Program-made: the position numbers and the translations under genes
Notes under the pieces: model-generated
What the model was told of the DNA's origin: nothing
Databases searched by the model: none
Seen by the model: the letters and a program-made list of their open reading frames with translations, nothing else
Origin: a virus
Length of the DNA stretch: 64,000 nt
IMG/VR virus record: IMGVR_UViG_3300014502_000005
Coordinates: 1 to 64,000 of that record
Direction: 5' to 3' (one strand)
Shown here: positions 57,893-64,000 of the stretch, piece by piece
How positions within the stretch are numbered: the first letter of the stretch is position 1
Layout of the letters: each line of letters begins with the position of its first letter

Positions 57893-58327
57893 TTAAAAGA
57901 GCCACGCTTTGACAATTTCGTATAGGTTTAATTTTAAGTGATACGAATTAATTATCACGAAAACTCCAAATACAAGTCCGATAACTGAATTTACCCAATG
58001 TAATGCCGTATATGCTGGGCTAAATTTAAACAGCTTACTTATTGGAGCTATTGCAATAAAATTAAAAGCAATTATCGCAATAAAAGCAACCCAATTAAAA
58101 GTTAATAAACCTGCAAACATCCATAAGGTAAATAGTAAACTTGGAAGTCCTCGACTAATTAAAACGTCTTTGTAATCTTGCGGATATTCATCCCACTTTT
58201 TGCCTTTGTTTTGCTTATTAAGCTCTTTAAATTTTTTAGATTTTTCAGTGTATTCAACTGGGCTTATTAGCCAAAGAACTTCATGTATTATAAAGCAAAT
58301 TCCGATAAAATAAAAAATGTGTTTCAT
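57893..58327 (-). CDS. four-span membrane protein, cassette gene B
   Basis: 144 residues from the ATG at 58327 (MKHIFYFIGICFIIHEVLWLI); an in-frame TTG at 58357 is less likely. Spans near 3-20, 58-75, 79-98 and 112-132. Not assigned to a family. Its TAA lies in GTTATGTGGCATTAA (57882-57896), the complement of the cassette-start box at 58366-58375, so it behaves as one integron cassette. No typical phage link. Confidence 0.7.
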   Translation of the reverse strand: MKHIFYFIGICFIIHEVLWLISPVEYTEKSKKFKELNKQNKGKKWDEYPQDYKDVLISRGLPSLLFTLWMFAGLLTFNWVAFIAIIAFNFIAIAPISKLFKFSPAYTALHWVNSVIGLVFGVFVIINSYHLKLNLYEIVKAWLF

Positions 58328-58365
58328 TGTTATAATTTTTAAGTTATTAATATTCAATAATTAAC

Positions 58366-58504
58366 GCCACATAACCCGCGGTCATACGCAAAACGGGGTT
58401 TCCGTTCTCGTTGGATAAGGTATCTGTTTGCAAAGTGTCGTTCATCGTATTTAGTTTATCTGTTAATAATCCCCGTTCAGCGCATACCGCCACCGTTATA
58501 GGGC
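58366..58504 (-). other. attC-like site 1 (between cassettes A and B)
   Basis: Minus-strand order: R''-like CCCTATAAC (58503-58495) at the stop of gene A; stem arms CGGTATGCGC...ACGGGG (58489-58471) and their imperfect complements CCCCGT (58398-58393) and GCGTATGACCG (58389-58379); R'-like GTTATGTGGC (58375-58366) that begins cassette B. Length 139 bp. The arms are imperfect in the way attC hairpins are. Cassette A begins with GTTATAGGG at 58724-58716, the complement of this R''. Confidence 0.65.
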
Positions 58505-58699
58505 ATTTAAAACAAGCTTCGGTTCAAGTTCAGTAAATGCCTCGACTGTTATACCTTCTTTTAATTGCCATTCAGCATCATCATAGTATTCAATAGAATA
58601 CACATAATTGTTATAAACTTTAATTATGCACATATAATGAATACCATTGTAATTAGGCTCATTTTCTGGATATTTTTTAAAAACTTCATTTATATTCAT
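58496..58699 (-). CDS. hypothetical protein (67 aa), cassette gene A
   Basis: Begins MNINEVFKKYPENEPNYNGIHYM, SH3-like or beta-rich small protein, not recognised. Its TAA (58498-58496) is inside the R'' box of the attC-like site. The cassette start GTTATAGGGTGT lies 14 bp upstream of the ATG, typical cassette compactness. The 5' side, next to the NinG-like gene, lacks a complete attC. Confidence 0.7.
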   Translation of the reverse strand: MNINEVFKKYPENEPNYNGIHYMCIIKVYNNYVYSIEYYDDAEWQLKEGITVEAFTELEPKLVLNAL

Positions 58700-58754
58700 A
58701 ACTTAAAAATAAACACCCTATAACAATAGGTCATAAAACAGCAGGGCGTATTTG

Positions 58755-59216
58755 CTATTCGTAACCTTTTGCATCTAATTGATGTAGTCTTTCTCGATAT
58801 TTGTTTTTTAAATATCCTTTCTTTTGAAAAAACAAATCCCAATTTGCTGTATATTTATGGTCTTCATTATAAGCTTCTCGATGATCAGAATCCCCATGGT
58901 CTAATAGCCTATGTTCCTCTGGAGACATAAGCATGATGTTTTCTTCTTCTATTATAAATAGAGGGTAATTTTTTTTATCTAGTACATGCGCGAACAGCCA
59001 AATAAAAAAAGGTGTATTGTAGTATTTATCTAAAGGCCCTCCGCTTAATTCTGACACGTGAGGCCTAGTATTCCATATTTGGTCAAATAATGCTAATTGG
59101 CCTGTATTCTTAGGAAGGATGACTTTTTTAATTTTAGGCTTCCATTTGTAATGAAACTTACAAATACCATGACTGAAAACAGGATTGCTACAATTTGGAT
59201 GAGTGCAAATTTTCAT
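58755..59216 (-). CDS. NinG/HNH-like nuclease
   Basis: 153 residues. A zinc-type start (CTHPNCSNPVFSHGICKFHY: C-x4-C and C-x2-H), then LFDQIWNTRPHVSELSGGPL, FFIWLFAHVLDKKNYP, and ENIMLMSPEEHRLLDHGDS, the RPHVS..SG, HVL.K..YP, N..L and EH..LD order of NinG-like phage recombination nucleases. It would act on DNA junctions in recombination. Start overlaps the upstream stop by 4 bp. Confidence 0.75.
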   Translation of the reverse strand: MKICTHPNCSNPVFSHGICKFHYKWKPKIKKVILPKNTGQLALFDQIWNTRPHVSELSGGPLDKYYNTPFFIWLFAHVLDKKNYPLFIIEEENIMLMSPEEHRLLDHGDSDHREAYNEDHKYTANWDLFFQKKGYLKNKYRERLHQLDAKGYE

Positions 59217-59542
59217 TTAATAGCTGGTCTATGATAACAACTATAGGTAGGCATTAAATCTGATCCTAATCTTATTTCATGATATAAGATAGGGCTTATA
59301 TTAGTAATTGTGATGTACTTATCTTTATCTATATTTAATATCCCCCACAAAATACCGTCTGAAGAGATTAAAAAATCGGATATATGTATTGGAGCATCTA
59401 GTTTTATTTTTAATGTATATATCCATTTTACTTCCGGAATTATTTTGAATATTTTACAAACTATACGTTGAATGAAAGTCAAGTTTAATACCTTAACTAT
59501 ACCTTCGGTATTTTGATAAGTTATTTTAAAAATGTTTTCCAT
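59213..59542 (-). CDS. hypothetical protein (109 aa)
   Basis: Not recognised. Predominantly beta-strand with two basic patches. Separated by 6 bp from the small membrane protein upstream and coupled (ATGA) to the NinG-like gene. Phage early-region type. Confidence 0.6.
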   Translation of the reverse strand: MENIFKITYQNTEGIVKVLNLTFIQRIVCKIFKIIPEVKWIYTLKIKLDAPIHISDFLISSDGILWGILNIDKDKYITITNISPILYHEIRLGSDLMPTYSCYHRPAIK

Positions 59543-59548
59543 AAATAT

Positions 59549-59839
59549 TTAATTTTTATTTATTGGTTTAAAATTATCAATGTTAATTTTATTTATGTTA
59601 ATCAAATCGTCACTAATCAGTCCTTTTCTAAGTAAAAATTTAACTTTCCATTTAACAACATCTCTTTTAGCTTTACTTAATTTACTTGTCTTATTTTGAA
59701 TCAATTTATATTCCTGAATGACATCGAGAACGTCTTTGTCTATTTCTTGTTTTTGTTCTATTTGTTCCTGTTTTGGTATCAACCAAAATACGGCGAATAT
59801 TACGCCCATTGCCGTTATTAATAGTAGAAACGTCGTCAT
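59549..59839 (-). CDS. small single-span membrane protein (96 aa)
   Basis: N-terminal membrane span (residues 3-22, TFLLLITAMGVIFAVFWLI) followed by a Lys/Gln-rich helical cytoplasmic part. Not assigned. 2 bp from the upstream gene stop, so same operon. Confidence 0.65.
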   Translation of the reverse strand: MTTFLLLITAMGVIFAVFWLIPKQEQIEQKQEIDKDVLDVIQEYKLIQNKTSKLSKAKRDVVKWKVKFLLRKGLISDDLININKINIDNFKPINKN

Positions 59840-59841
59840 AT

Positions 59842-60024
59842 TTATTTTAATAAAATGTTAACTCCTCGTTTTTTTGGGATTACTTTTCCTAGTACTTCTT
59901 CTATTTCTTCGTTTGTAACACATTCGTGCTTGTTACAAAGTCCAACTTTATAATTATTAGTATCTCTAATAATAGTGGCTTTACTTAAGCAATAAGCACA
60001 AAGTTCCTTAGTTATTTCTAGCAT
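59842..60024 (-). CDS. small zinc-finger protein (60 aa)
   Basis: C-A-Y-C at residues 9-12 and a later C..H..C (LCNKHECVT) form a treble-clef-like four-ligand site, as in short phage zinc-finger proteins. Not assigned to a reaction. Overlaps the upstream gene by 7 bp. Confidence 0.65.
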   Translation of the reverse strand: MLEITKELCAYCLSKATIIRDTNNYKVGLCNKHECVTNEEIEEVLGKVIPKKRGVNILLK

Positions 60025-60245
60025 TTAAATAAATCTTGTATAGTTACTTTTTCGCTTTCGGGAGCTATCTCCCATTCTAAAAAGTCTTTTTCAGTTACTT
60101 CTACAGGGCAAACAGGACTTAGCCCGTATCTTTTAGTGCTTAGGATAACGCCTGTTTCGAAAAACCCTTTAAATATTCCTATTTTGCCTGTTTTAGGGTC
60201 AATAACCTTGGCGTTATAGGGGTCTTTTAAATCTTTTATTTGCAT
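60018..60245 (-). CDS. hypothetical protein (75 aa)
   Basis: Not recognised. Starts MQIKDLKDPYNAKVIDPKTGKIGIFKGFFETGVILSTKRYGL, an SH3/KOW-like strand order. First gene after a 68 bp gap that holds a palindrome (60298-60311). Confidence 0.6.
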   Translation of the reverse strand: MQIKDLKDPYNAKVIDPKTGKIGIFKGFFETGVILSTKRYGLSPVCPVEVTEKDFLEWEIAPESEKVTIQDLFKC

Positions 60246-60297
60246 TGATTTTTATTCAAAGTTAAATAGTATGTGGGTAATAATAAAATAATAAGAT

Positions 60298-60311
60298 ATG
60301 TTGTGCAACAC
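60298..60311. promoter_or_regulatory. ATGTT-N4-AACAT palindrome, copy 10 (one mismatch)
   Basis: ATGTT gtgc AACAC, one base off, in the gap between the ATP-grasp stop (60314) and the small gene start at 60245. Right-half variant, so weaker than the others. Confidence 0.4.
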
Positions 60312-60313
60312 TT

Positions 60314-61597
60314 TTAGAATTTAAGTCCTATTTTTTCTGATTTATCTAGTTCTTCTTGCACTTTATCTAGTATTCTTGTATTAAACACAAGATCATGTCC
60401 TTTAATTTGTTCTACGCATTTAATTATCTTTTTATAACAATCTTCTAGCGAATCTCCAGCAGCGACTATGTCTAACGCTTCTGAAGATTGAGAAGGCTGA
60501 GGAATTAGGTAATACGTTCCTTTAGATTTCATTCCAAAACGAAACTTAACGTTATTTCTTATTTCTTCTGGGAAGTAAATGGGCAAAAAATTTTCTCTGA
60601 GGAAATCTGAATTACCAATTAGGATCACTCCATATTCATGAGTAAATTCAGGTTGAATTAAAATACCTTCTGCCCCAGACCAAATTATTTGGGCTAAGTT
60701 TTTTATCATTATTAATTGTAATGACAAGGGGGGTGCTCCGGCCCTACAGGTCTGATCTATAACGTAAGGGACTTTCTTTTTATCTATCCTAATTTCATTA
60801 GAATAAAAGTTACAATATTGTTTTTCCTTAAAATACCAAGACAAATTATCGGTACATAATTTTATTGGTTTTGGCAATTTAGCGTATTCAAATACTTTTG
60901 CTGCATAACATTGGTCCTTAATCTCGATACCGCTCAATACCTTGTCAGGTATTTGGCCGTCTATAATAATAGTATCTATACCAGTTTCTACAATACAATC
61001 AACAGGAGTTTCTACAATAAATTCTGTTATCTCTTTTATGGCCCCTAGCTCATTTTCAAGATGAGTTAATAACGGTTCTGATAGTTTATAGGTATCGTGC
61101 TTAAAACTCTCAAACAAACCTCTCCAATGGGATATTTTAATATAAAGTTTATCATGTGATTTTAAGTATTCTTTTAATTTAGTTATGCCTTTTATTTTGA
61201 TGGTTTTATTTACAGGCATATTGCTTTTGGTCATTATTCTTTTAGAATCATATCGATCTAATTCTAGCCATTGGCCTTCGCCAGAACCAAACACCCGCTT
61301 ACCCATAGATCGAAGCAATCTTTCTATGTCCGAAAAGTAAAGTTCGGGGAAAATGAAAATATCAACTTTATCGAAATTGTAGTCTGAATTTTTATCTGAA
61401 GTAGAAAATAAGTAATCAATAGAATTTATTTCTTCAAATCCTACGCCAGATAATTCAGGAAATCTATCGGGGAACCCTCCGTAATTCCAAGGTGTAAAAT
61501 AGTAAACTTTTTGGAATAATTTAGATAACGTGATAGCTAATTCTACGAACAGGCCGCAATCACAAACAACGGCTATTTTATTTTTTAAATTTTCCAT
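60314..61597 (-). CDS. ATP-grasp (PurD-like) ligase
   Basis: 427 residues. N-terminal Rossmann-like part (KIAVVCDCGLFVELAITLSKLFQKVYYFTPW), then VFGSGEGQWLELDRYDSKRIMTKSNMPVNKTIKIKGITKL, the G-x-G-x2-x-LE-x-DR-x-x-(A/S)K pattern of ATP-grasp enzymes such as GAR synthetase, a loop Lys near residue 155, and metal region GILIQPEFTHEYGVIL. It would join an acid and an amine using ATP. The substrate in a phage is unknown. One base overlap with its upstream partner. Confidence 0.75.
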   Translation of the reverse strand: MENLKNKIAVVCDCGLFVELAITLSKLFQKVYYFTPWNYGGFPDRFPELSGVGFEEINSIDYLFSTSDKNSDYNFDKVDIFIFPELYFSDIERLLRSMGKRVFGSGEGQWLELDRYDSKRIMTKSNMPVNKTIKIKGITKLKEYLKSHDKLYIKISHWRGLFESFKHDTYKLSEPLLTHLENELGAIKEITEFIVETPVDCIVETGIDTIIIDGQIPDKVLSGIEIKDQCYAAKVFEYAKLPKPIKLCTDNLSWYFKEKQYCNFYSNEIRIDKKKVPYVIDQTCRAGAPPLSLQLIMIKNLAQIIWSGAEGILIQPEFTHEYGVILIGNSDFLRENFLPIYFPEEIRNNVKFRFGMKSKGTYYLIPQPSQSSEALDIVAAGDSLEDCYKKIIKCVEQIKGHDLVFNTRILDKVQEELDKSEKIGLKF

Positions 61598-61977
61598 TAT
61601 ATTTCATAATTTTCGTAATAATCACTCCATTCCAATCCCATCTCATAACATAATTGCCTTTCTATATTTTCAGCAAAACGATGTTCTCGACGATATATGC
61701 AATCTGGCTCATTACCTGCATCGTCTGCCTTTCCGCCAACTTCTTGAACCTTTCTATCAAACGCATCTATGTCCTCCTCTTTAATCCCTCTCATATTTGT
61801 CAAGTGTTGTTCTATCATCTCGTGAAGTGCAATTAGCCAAGCATGATCATAAGAGGCTTCATCTTTTAAGTATGCCTTAATTATTATAACATCTTTATTT
61901 ACAAAATAGTAGTCTCCAATGCCGCCATTTCTTATCTCATTAGGATTATTTGTAAATTGTATACGTATTTCTTTCAT
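61597..61977 (-). CDS. HExxE zincin-like protein (126 aa)
   Basis: Residues about 44-58 read DHAWLIALHEMIEQHL, with His-Glu-Met-Ile-Glu in the place of the HExxH helix and additional Glu/His nearby (RREHRFAENIE). It may be a small metallohydrolase or a metal-binding relative. Shared start/stop base with the ATP-grasp gene says the two act together. First gene of the pair. Confidence 0.55.
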   Translation of the reverse strand: MKEIRIQFTNNPNEIRNGGIGDYYFVNKDVIIIKAYLKDEASYDHAWLIALHEMIEQHLTNMRGIKEEDIDAFDRKVQEVGGKADDAGNEPDCIYRREHRFAENIERQLCYEMGLEWSDYYENYEI

Positions 61978-61996
61978 CTAGCAAAGGTATGTATTT

Positions 61997-62515
61997 TTAT
62001 ATTGGATTTATGCACCCAAAAGTTTCTATCATTATCCTGTCTATAGACCAATGCAAAGTCTGGCCATCTTTATGTAAGTGTAAAAGGTTATTAGTAGGTG
62101 TTTTTTTAGATCCTTTCATTAAGATTGTTTTGCCTGATTTCCTTTTTATCATTCTCGTCATACTTCTTACGTTTCTTAGTGTAGAAACTTGATAATATCC
62201 TTCATAGCCAGGAATATCTTTCCAAGTTTCCTTTAGGATATTTTTTAAGTTTTCTATGTCTTCCGAATCCTTAGCATATAAGCTTGTCATTGCAATAACC
62301 TTTTTTATGGCTGCGTTTACAGAAGTTCGAGTTCTTCCTGCTAATTTTAGCCCTATCTCATCGTTTGACCCAACCTTAAACGCCTTACATAAAAACATTG
62401 CTTTTTGTCGGGCCTGGACTATTTCTCCTTTTTTTGTGGGAATGTTCAGCTCCCCAGGAACCATATTAAAGTATTTTTCAACTTCATTTTGTATTTTATC
62501 TATAGTTACTATCAT
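61997..62515 (-). CDS. DnaA domain IV fused to NUMOD4-type domain
   Basis: 172 residues. Residues 1-78 match the DnaA C-terminal DNA-binding domain: IDKIQNEVEKYFNM, EIVQARQKAMFLCKAFKVGSNDEIGLKLAGRTRTSVNAAIKKV is the signature R-x-x-A-x-x-L...IG...GR-x-x-[TS]-V. Residues 98-119 (WKDIPGYEGYYQVSTLRNVRSM) are a NUMOD4 module as in HNH homing nucleases, but no HNH follows. Could be a phage regulator or origin-binding protein. Confidence 0.8.
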   Translation of the reverse strand: MIVTIDKIQNEVEKYFNMVPGELNIPTKKGEIVQARQKAMFLCKAFKVGSNDEIGLKLAGRTRTSVNAAIKKVIAMTSLYAKDSEDIENLKNILKETWKDIPGYEGYYQVSTLRNVRSMTRMIKRKSGKTILMKGSKKTPTNNLLHLHKDGQTLHWSIDRIMIETFGCINPI

Positions 62516-62624
62516 AAATTAATATTTAAGTTTTTGATCACAAATCTTTAAAATTTAATCGTGCACAATATTAATATTTAAATAATTATATGTAAAATTT
62601 TATATATAATAGTTATGTGTAACC

Positions 62625-63023
62625 TTAAACGGCTACCGTGGATAGTCTTTCCTTAATCTGATTTGAGTTCAATATTTCGTCAAATCTAATAATAGAATCA
62701 ATCATCCATTCATAACCACAAAAACCAGCAGAGTTTTTTCTTCTTTTATTGGCTTCTTTGGCATCAACTTGTTCAATCCTAACATTTGCACCCCAACCAT
62801 CACCAAAGTTATAATAATGGCTTTTACTTGGTGGAGTATTACCAATTTCTCGTCTGGTAAAAAAGCCTTCATAAATCGGACTTGTTTTAGCATCTTCCAT
62901 TATTTTGTCAGCAGTTTTATTGTCGAACTTTCTAATAACAAAATATTTGCGTTCTGCGCCTGTCCATTTACCATTCCAACTACCTACATTTGGCATCGTT
63001 AATTCAAAAGATAATGTTTTCAT
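62625..63023 (-). CDS. hypothetical protein (132 aa), cassette gene C
   Basis: ATG at 63023 (MKTLSFELTMPNVGSWNGKWTG). Patterns SWNGKWTGAERKYFVIRKF, FGDGWGANVRIEQV and CGYEWMIDSI are typical of an uncharacterised cassette-borne protein family in environmental bacteria, from memory only. Its TAA is in GTTATGTGTAACC (62612-62624), complementary to the cassette start box 63072-63061 with one mismatch. Confidence 0.7.
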   Translation of the reverse strand: MKTLSFELTMPNVGSWNGKWTGAERKYFVIRKFDNKTADKIMEDAKTSPIYEGFFTRREIGNTPPSKSHYYNFGDGWGANVRIEQVDAKEANKRRKNSAGFCGYEWMIDSIIRFDEILNSNQIKERLSTVAV

Positions 63024-63060
63024 TTTTATAGTTTTAAGTTATTGATAATCATAATAAAAG

Positions 63061-63198
63061 GCTACACATAACACGCAATATAGTGCATGTGGGCTGTATC
63101 GGTTATTGAAAGTTTCTACATTCTATTATCGTTTGTGGTGGTTTGATAGGTCGGTGCTATTAATCCCACACGACACCATATTGCCACCGTTAGCGGTT
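63061..63198 (-). other. attC-like site 2 (between cassettes C and D)
   Basis: Minus-strand order: R''-like AACCGCTAAC (63198-63189) overlapping the stop of gene D2; stem arm 63184-63165 imperfectly complementary to 63093-63075 (GCAATATAGTGCATGTGGG on the plus strand); R'-like GTTATGTGTAGC (63072-63061) starting cassette C. Length 138 bp. The R'' is the exact complement of the cassette D start at 63892-63883. Confidence 0.7.
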
Positions 63199-63561
63199 AT
63201 TAAGCCAGCCATACACCAACCTGCGAAATTCTGCATCTGATTGTGTGCATCGTAATTTTTGAACATCTAATTTAGATAAGTCTGGACAATAAGCTGTTAT
63301 TAATGCTTTCCAGCAATCCCTATAAGTTTGAGCCTTTGCATGAAATTTTATAGAATGTTGTTCCAATTTAGCTGTATCTCCAAGTTCATCGTATTTTCGT
63401 TGAAGTCCCTGCCAACTATTAATAAGTTCTTCAACTGCTTTTATTCGCAATTGCTTATTTAGTTCATTTATTTGCTCAGAATAACTAAGTTCAGACGTAT
63501 CACAATTAACATCCGCCTTAATAGGCGTGTACCTTGTATTTTTAAGTTTGTGCGTTCCCAT
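63190..63561 (-). CDS. hypothetical protein (123 aa), cassette gene D2
   Basis: ATG at 63561. Charged helical protein (ELNKQLRIKAVEELINSWQGLQRKYDELGD), two Cys in the C-terminal part. Its TAA is inside the R'' box of attC-like site 2. Paired with D1 (8 bp gap), so the two genes ride in one cassette, a layout often used by toxin-antitoxin or other two-component modules. No such function is proven. Confidence 0.65.
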   Translation of the reverse strand: MGTHKLKNTRYTPIKADVNCDTSELSYSEQINELNKQLRIKAVEELINSWQGLQRKYDELGDTAKLEQHSIKFHAKAQTYRDCWKALITAYCPDLSKLDVQKLRCTQSDAEFRRLVYGWLNNR

Positions 63562-63569
63562 AAATTTAA

Positions 63570-63854
63570 TTATTTAAAATATTCACACGTTTTACAAAAG
63601 TTTTTACTCTTAACAAAGCGACTGCACGCAGATTTATATGGCCAATTACAGATTTTTATTTTAGTAATATCTCCATTAAACCTCCAAATCTGCTGCATGT
63701 GGTCAAACCAAATCTGTATATTATCAACAGAATAATTGTTTTTTACGCAATATTCATCTATTTCACTTATAGTTGGTTCTTTATCAGTCATGCCTTCAAT
63801 CCACATCTCATGCGGTTGAGTTCTATATGTTACATTTTCATCTTGTATATTCAT
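63570..63854 (-). CDS. hypothetical protein (94 aa), cassette gene D1
   Basis: ATG at 63854 (MNIQDENVTYRTQPHEMWIEGM), preferred to a TTG at 63884. Contains CxxCxYF at the end (FCKTCEYFK) with further Cys (KICNWPYKSACSRF), so a small metal site is likely. First gene of cassette D, 26 bp after the cassette start box. Confidence 0.65.
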   Translation of the reverse strand: MNIQDENVTYRTQPHEMWIEGMTDKEPTISEIDEYCVKNNYSVDNIQIWFDHMQQIWRFNGDITKIKICNWPYKSACSRFVKSKNFCKTCEYFK

Positions 63855-63879
63855 AATATTTTGATTTAAAATAAATAAT

Positions 63880-63979
63880 AACAACCGCTAACACCGTATA
63901 TAAAACATGGCTTGACAGGTTCGTGCTTACTTGAAACATTCGAGCAAAGCCACGTTTCATATACGAACCGTTAGTTGCC
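63880..63979 (-). other. attC-like site 3 (between cassettes D and E)
   Basis: Minus-strand order: R''-like GGCAACTAAC (63979-63970); stem arm 63964-63945 pairing with 63914-63896 with only a few mismatches; R'-like GTTAGCGGTTGTT (63892-63880), the start of cassette D. 100 bp. The upstream frame (gene E) enters the window and stops with TAA at about 63981-63983, just outside this R''. Confidence 0.7.
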
Positions 63980-64000
63980 ATTTAAAGAAACGTATTCATC

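Noticed and set aside
1-64000. CRISPR arrays
   Set aside because: No regularly spaced repeats with unique spacers. Repetition at 39247-40665 is coding and diverged.
1-64000. Insertion sequences or transposases
   Set aside because: No DDE or Tyr/Ser recombinase pattern, and no terminal repeats with target duplications noticed.

Overview
The window is almost entirely a tailed-phage genome segment with a Bacteroidota host. Pointers to the host are the high A+T content, the near absence of Shine-Dalgarno sequences, starts preceded by A-rich leaders, and -7 promoter boxes of the type TAnnTTTG (with TTG about 20 bp upstream in the best case, 10260-10290). The head and tail genes (large terminase, about 790-residue portal, scaffold-like protein, major capsid protein, several connector ring-type proteins, a very large tail-stabilisation protein, giant internal proteins, no tail tube, sheath or tape measure) resemble short-tailed Bacteroidota phages of the crAss-like or phi38:1 type. 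That placement is by gene order and residue patterns only.

Layout. Positions 1-10111 are a leftward block of small early or accessory genes, interrupted by a rightward KilA-N gene and an immunity-like control region (3823-6230) holding an XRE repressor candidate and many palindromes. The block includes a RuvC-like resolvase, a GH19 endolysin, a YkgJ-type Cys-cluster protein and a split small gene. From 10363 to 57793 transcription is rightward: small genes and a tandem GroES-like co-chaperonin; a 7.4 kb tightly overlapped sugar or phospho-headgroup activation and glycosyltransfer cluster (12256-19643); terminase; a short reversed insert with a strongly folded non-coding region (22778-23700); portal to capsid; tail fibre; connector rings; a stabilisation protein carrying a 12-repeat tectonin-like propeller; internal virion proteins; receptor-binding spike proteins; and a lysis module (55529-57793). 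From 57893 to 64000 genes are leftward again.

The most unusual structure is in the outer leftward arms. Three long imperfect inverted repeats (58366-58504, 63061-63198, 63880-63979) and a fourth cut by the window start (1-108) have the layout of integron attC sites. In each fully visible case the core box at the cassette start is the complement of the box that overlaps the stop codon of the same cassette's last gene. The right arm therefore looks like phage genes interspersed with integron gene cassettes. A second system is a dispersed palindromic operator, ATGTT-N4-AACAT, found ten times in intergenic DNA. Three copies sit 12-15 bp upstream of an identical TAATTTTAC element ahead of three rightward operons.

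No integrase, DNA polymerase, primase, helicase or RNA polymerase gene is visible, so the window is probably part of a larger genome, with the replication genes outside it. I could run no searches. Functions come from motifs and context and are graded by confidence.
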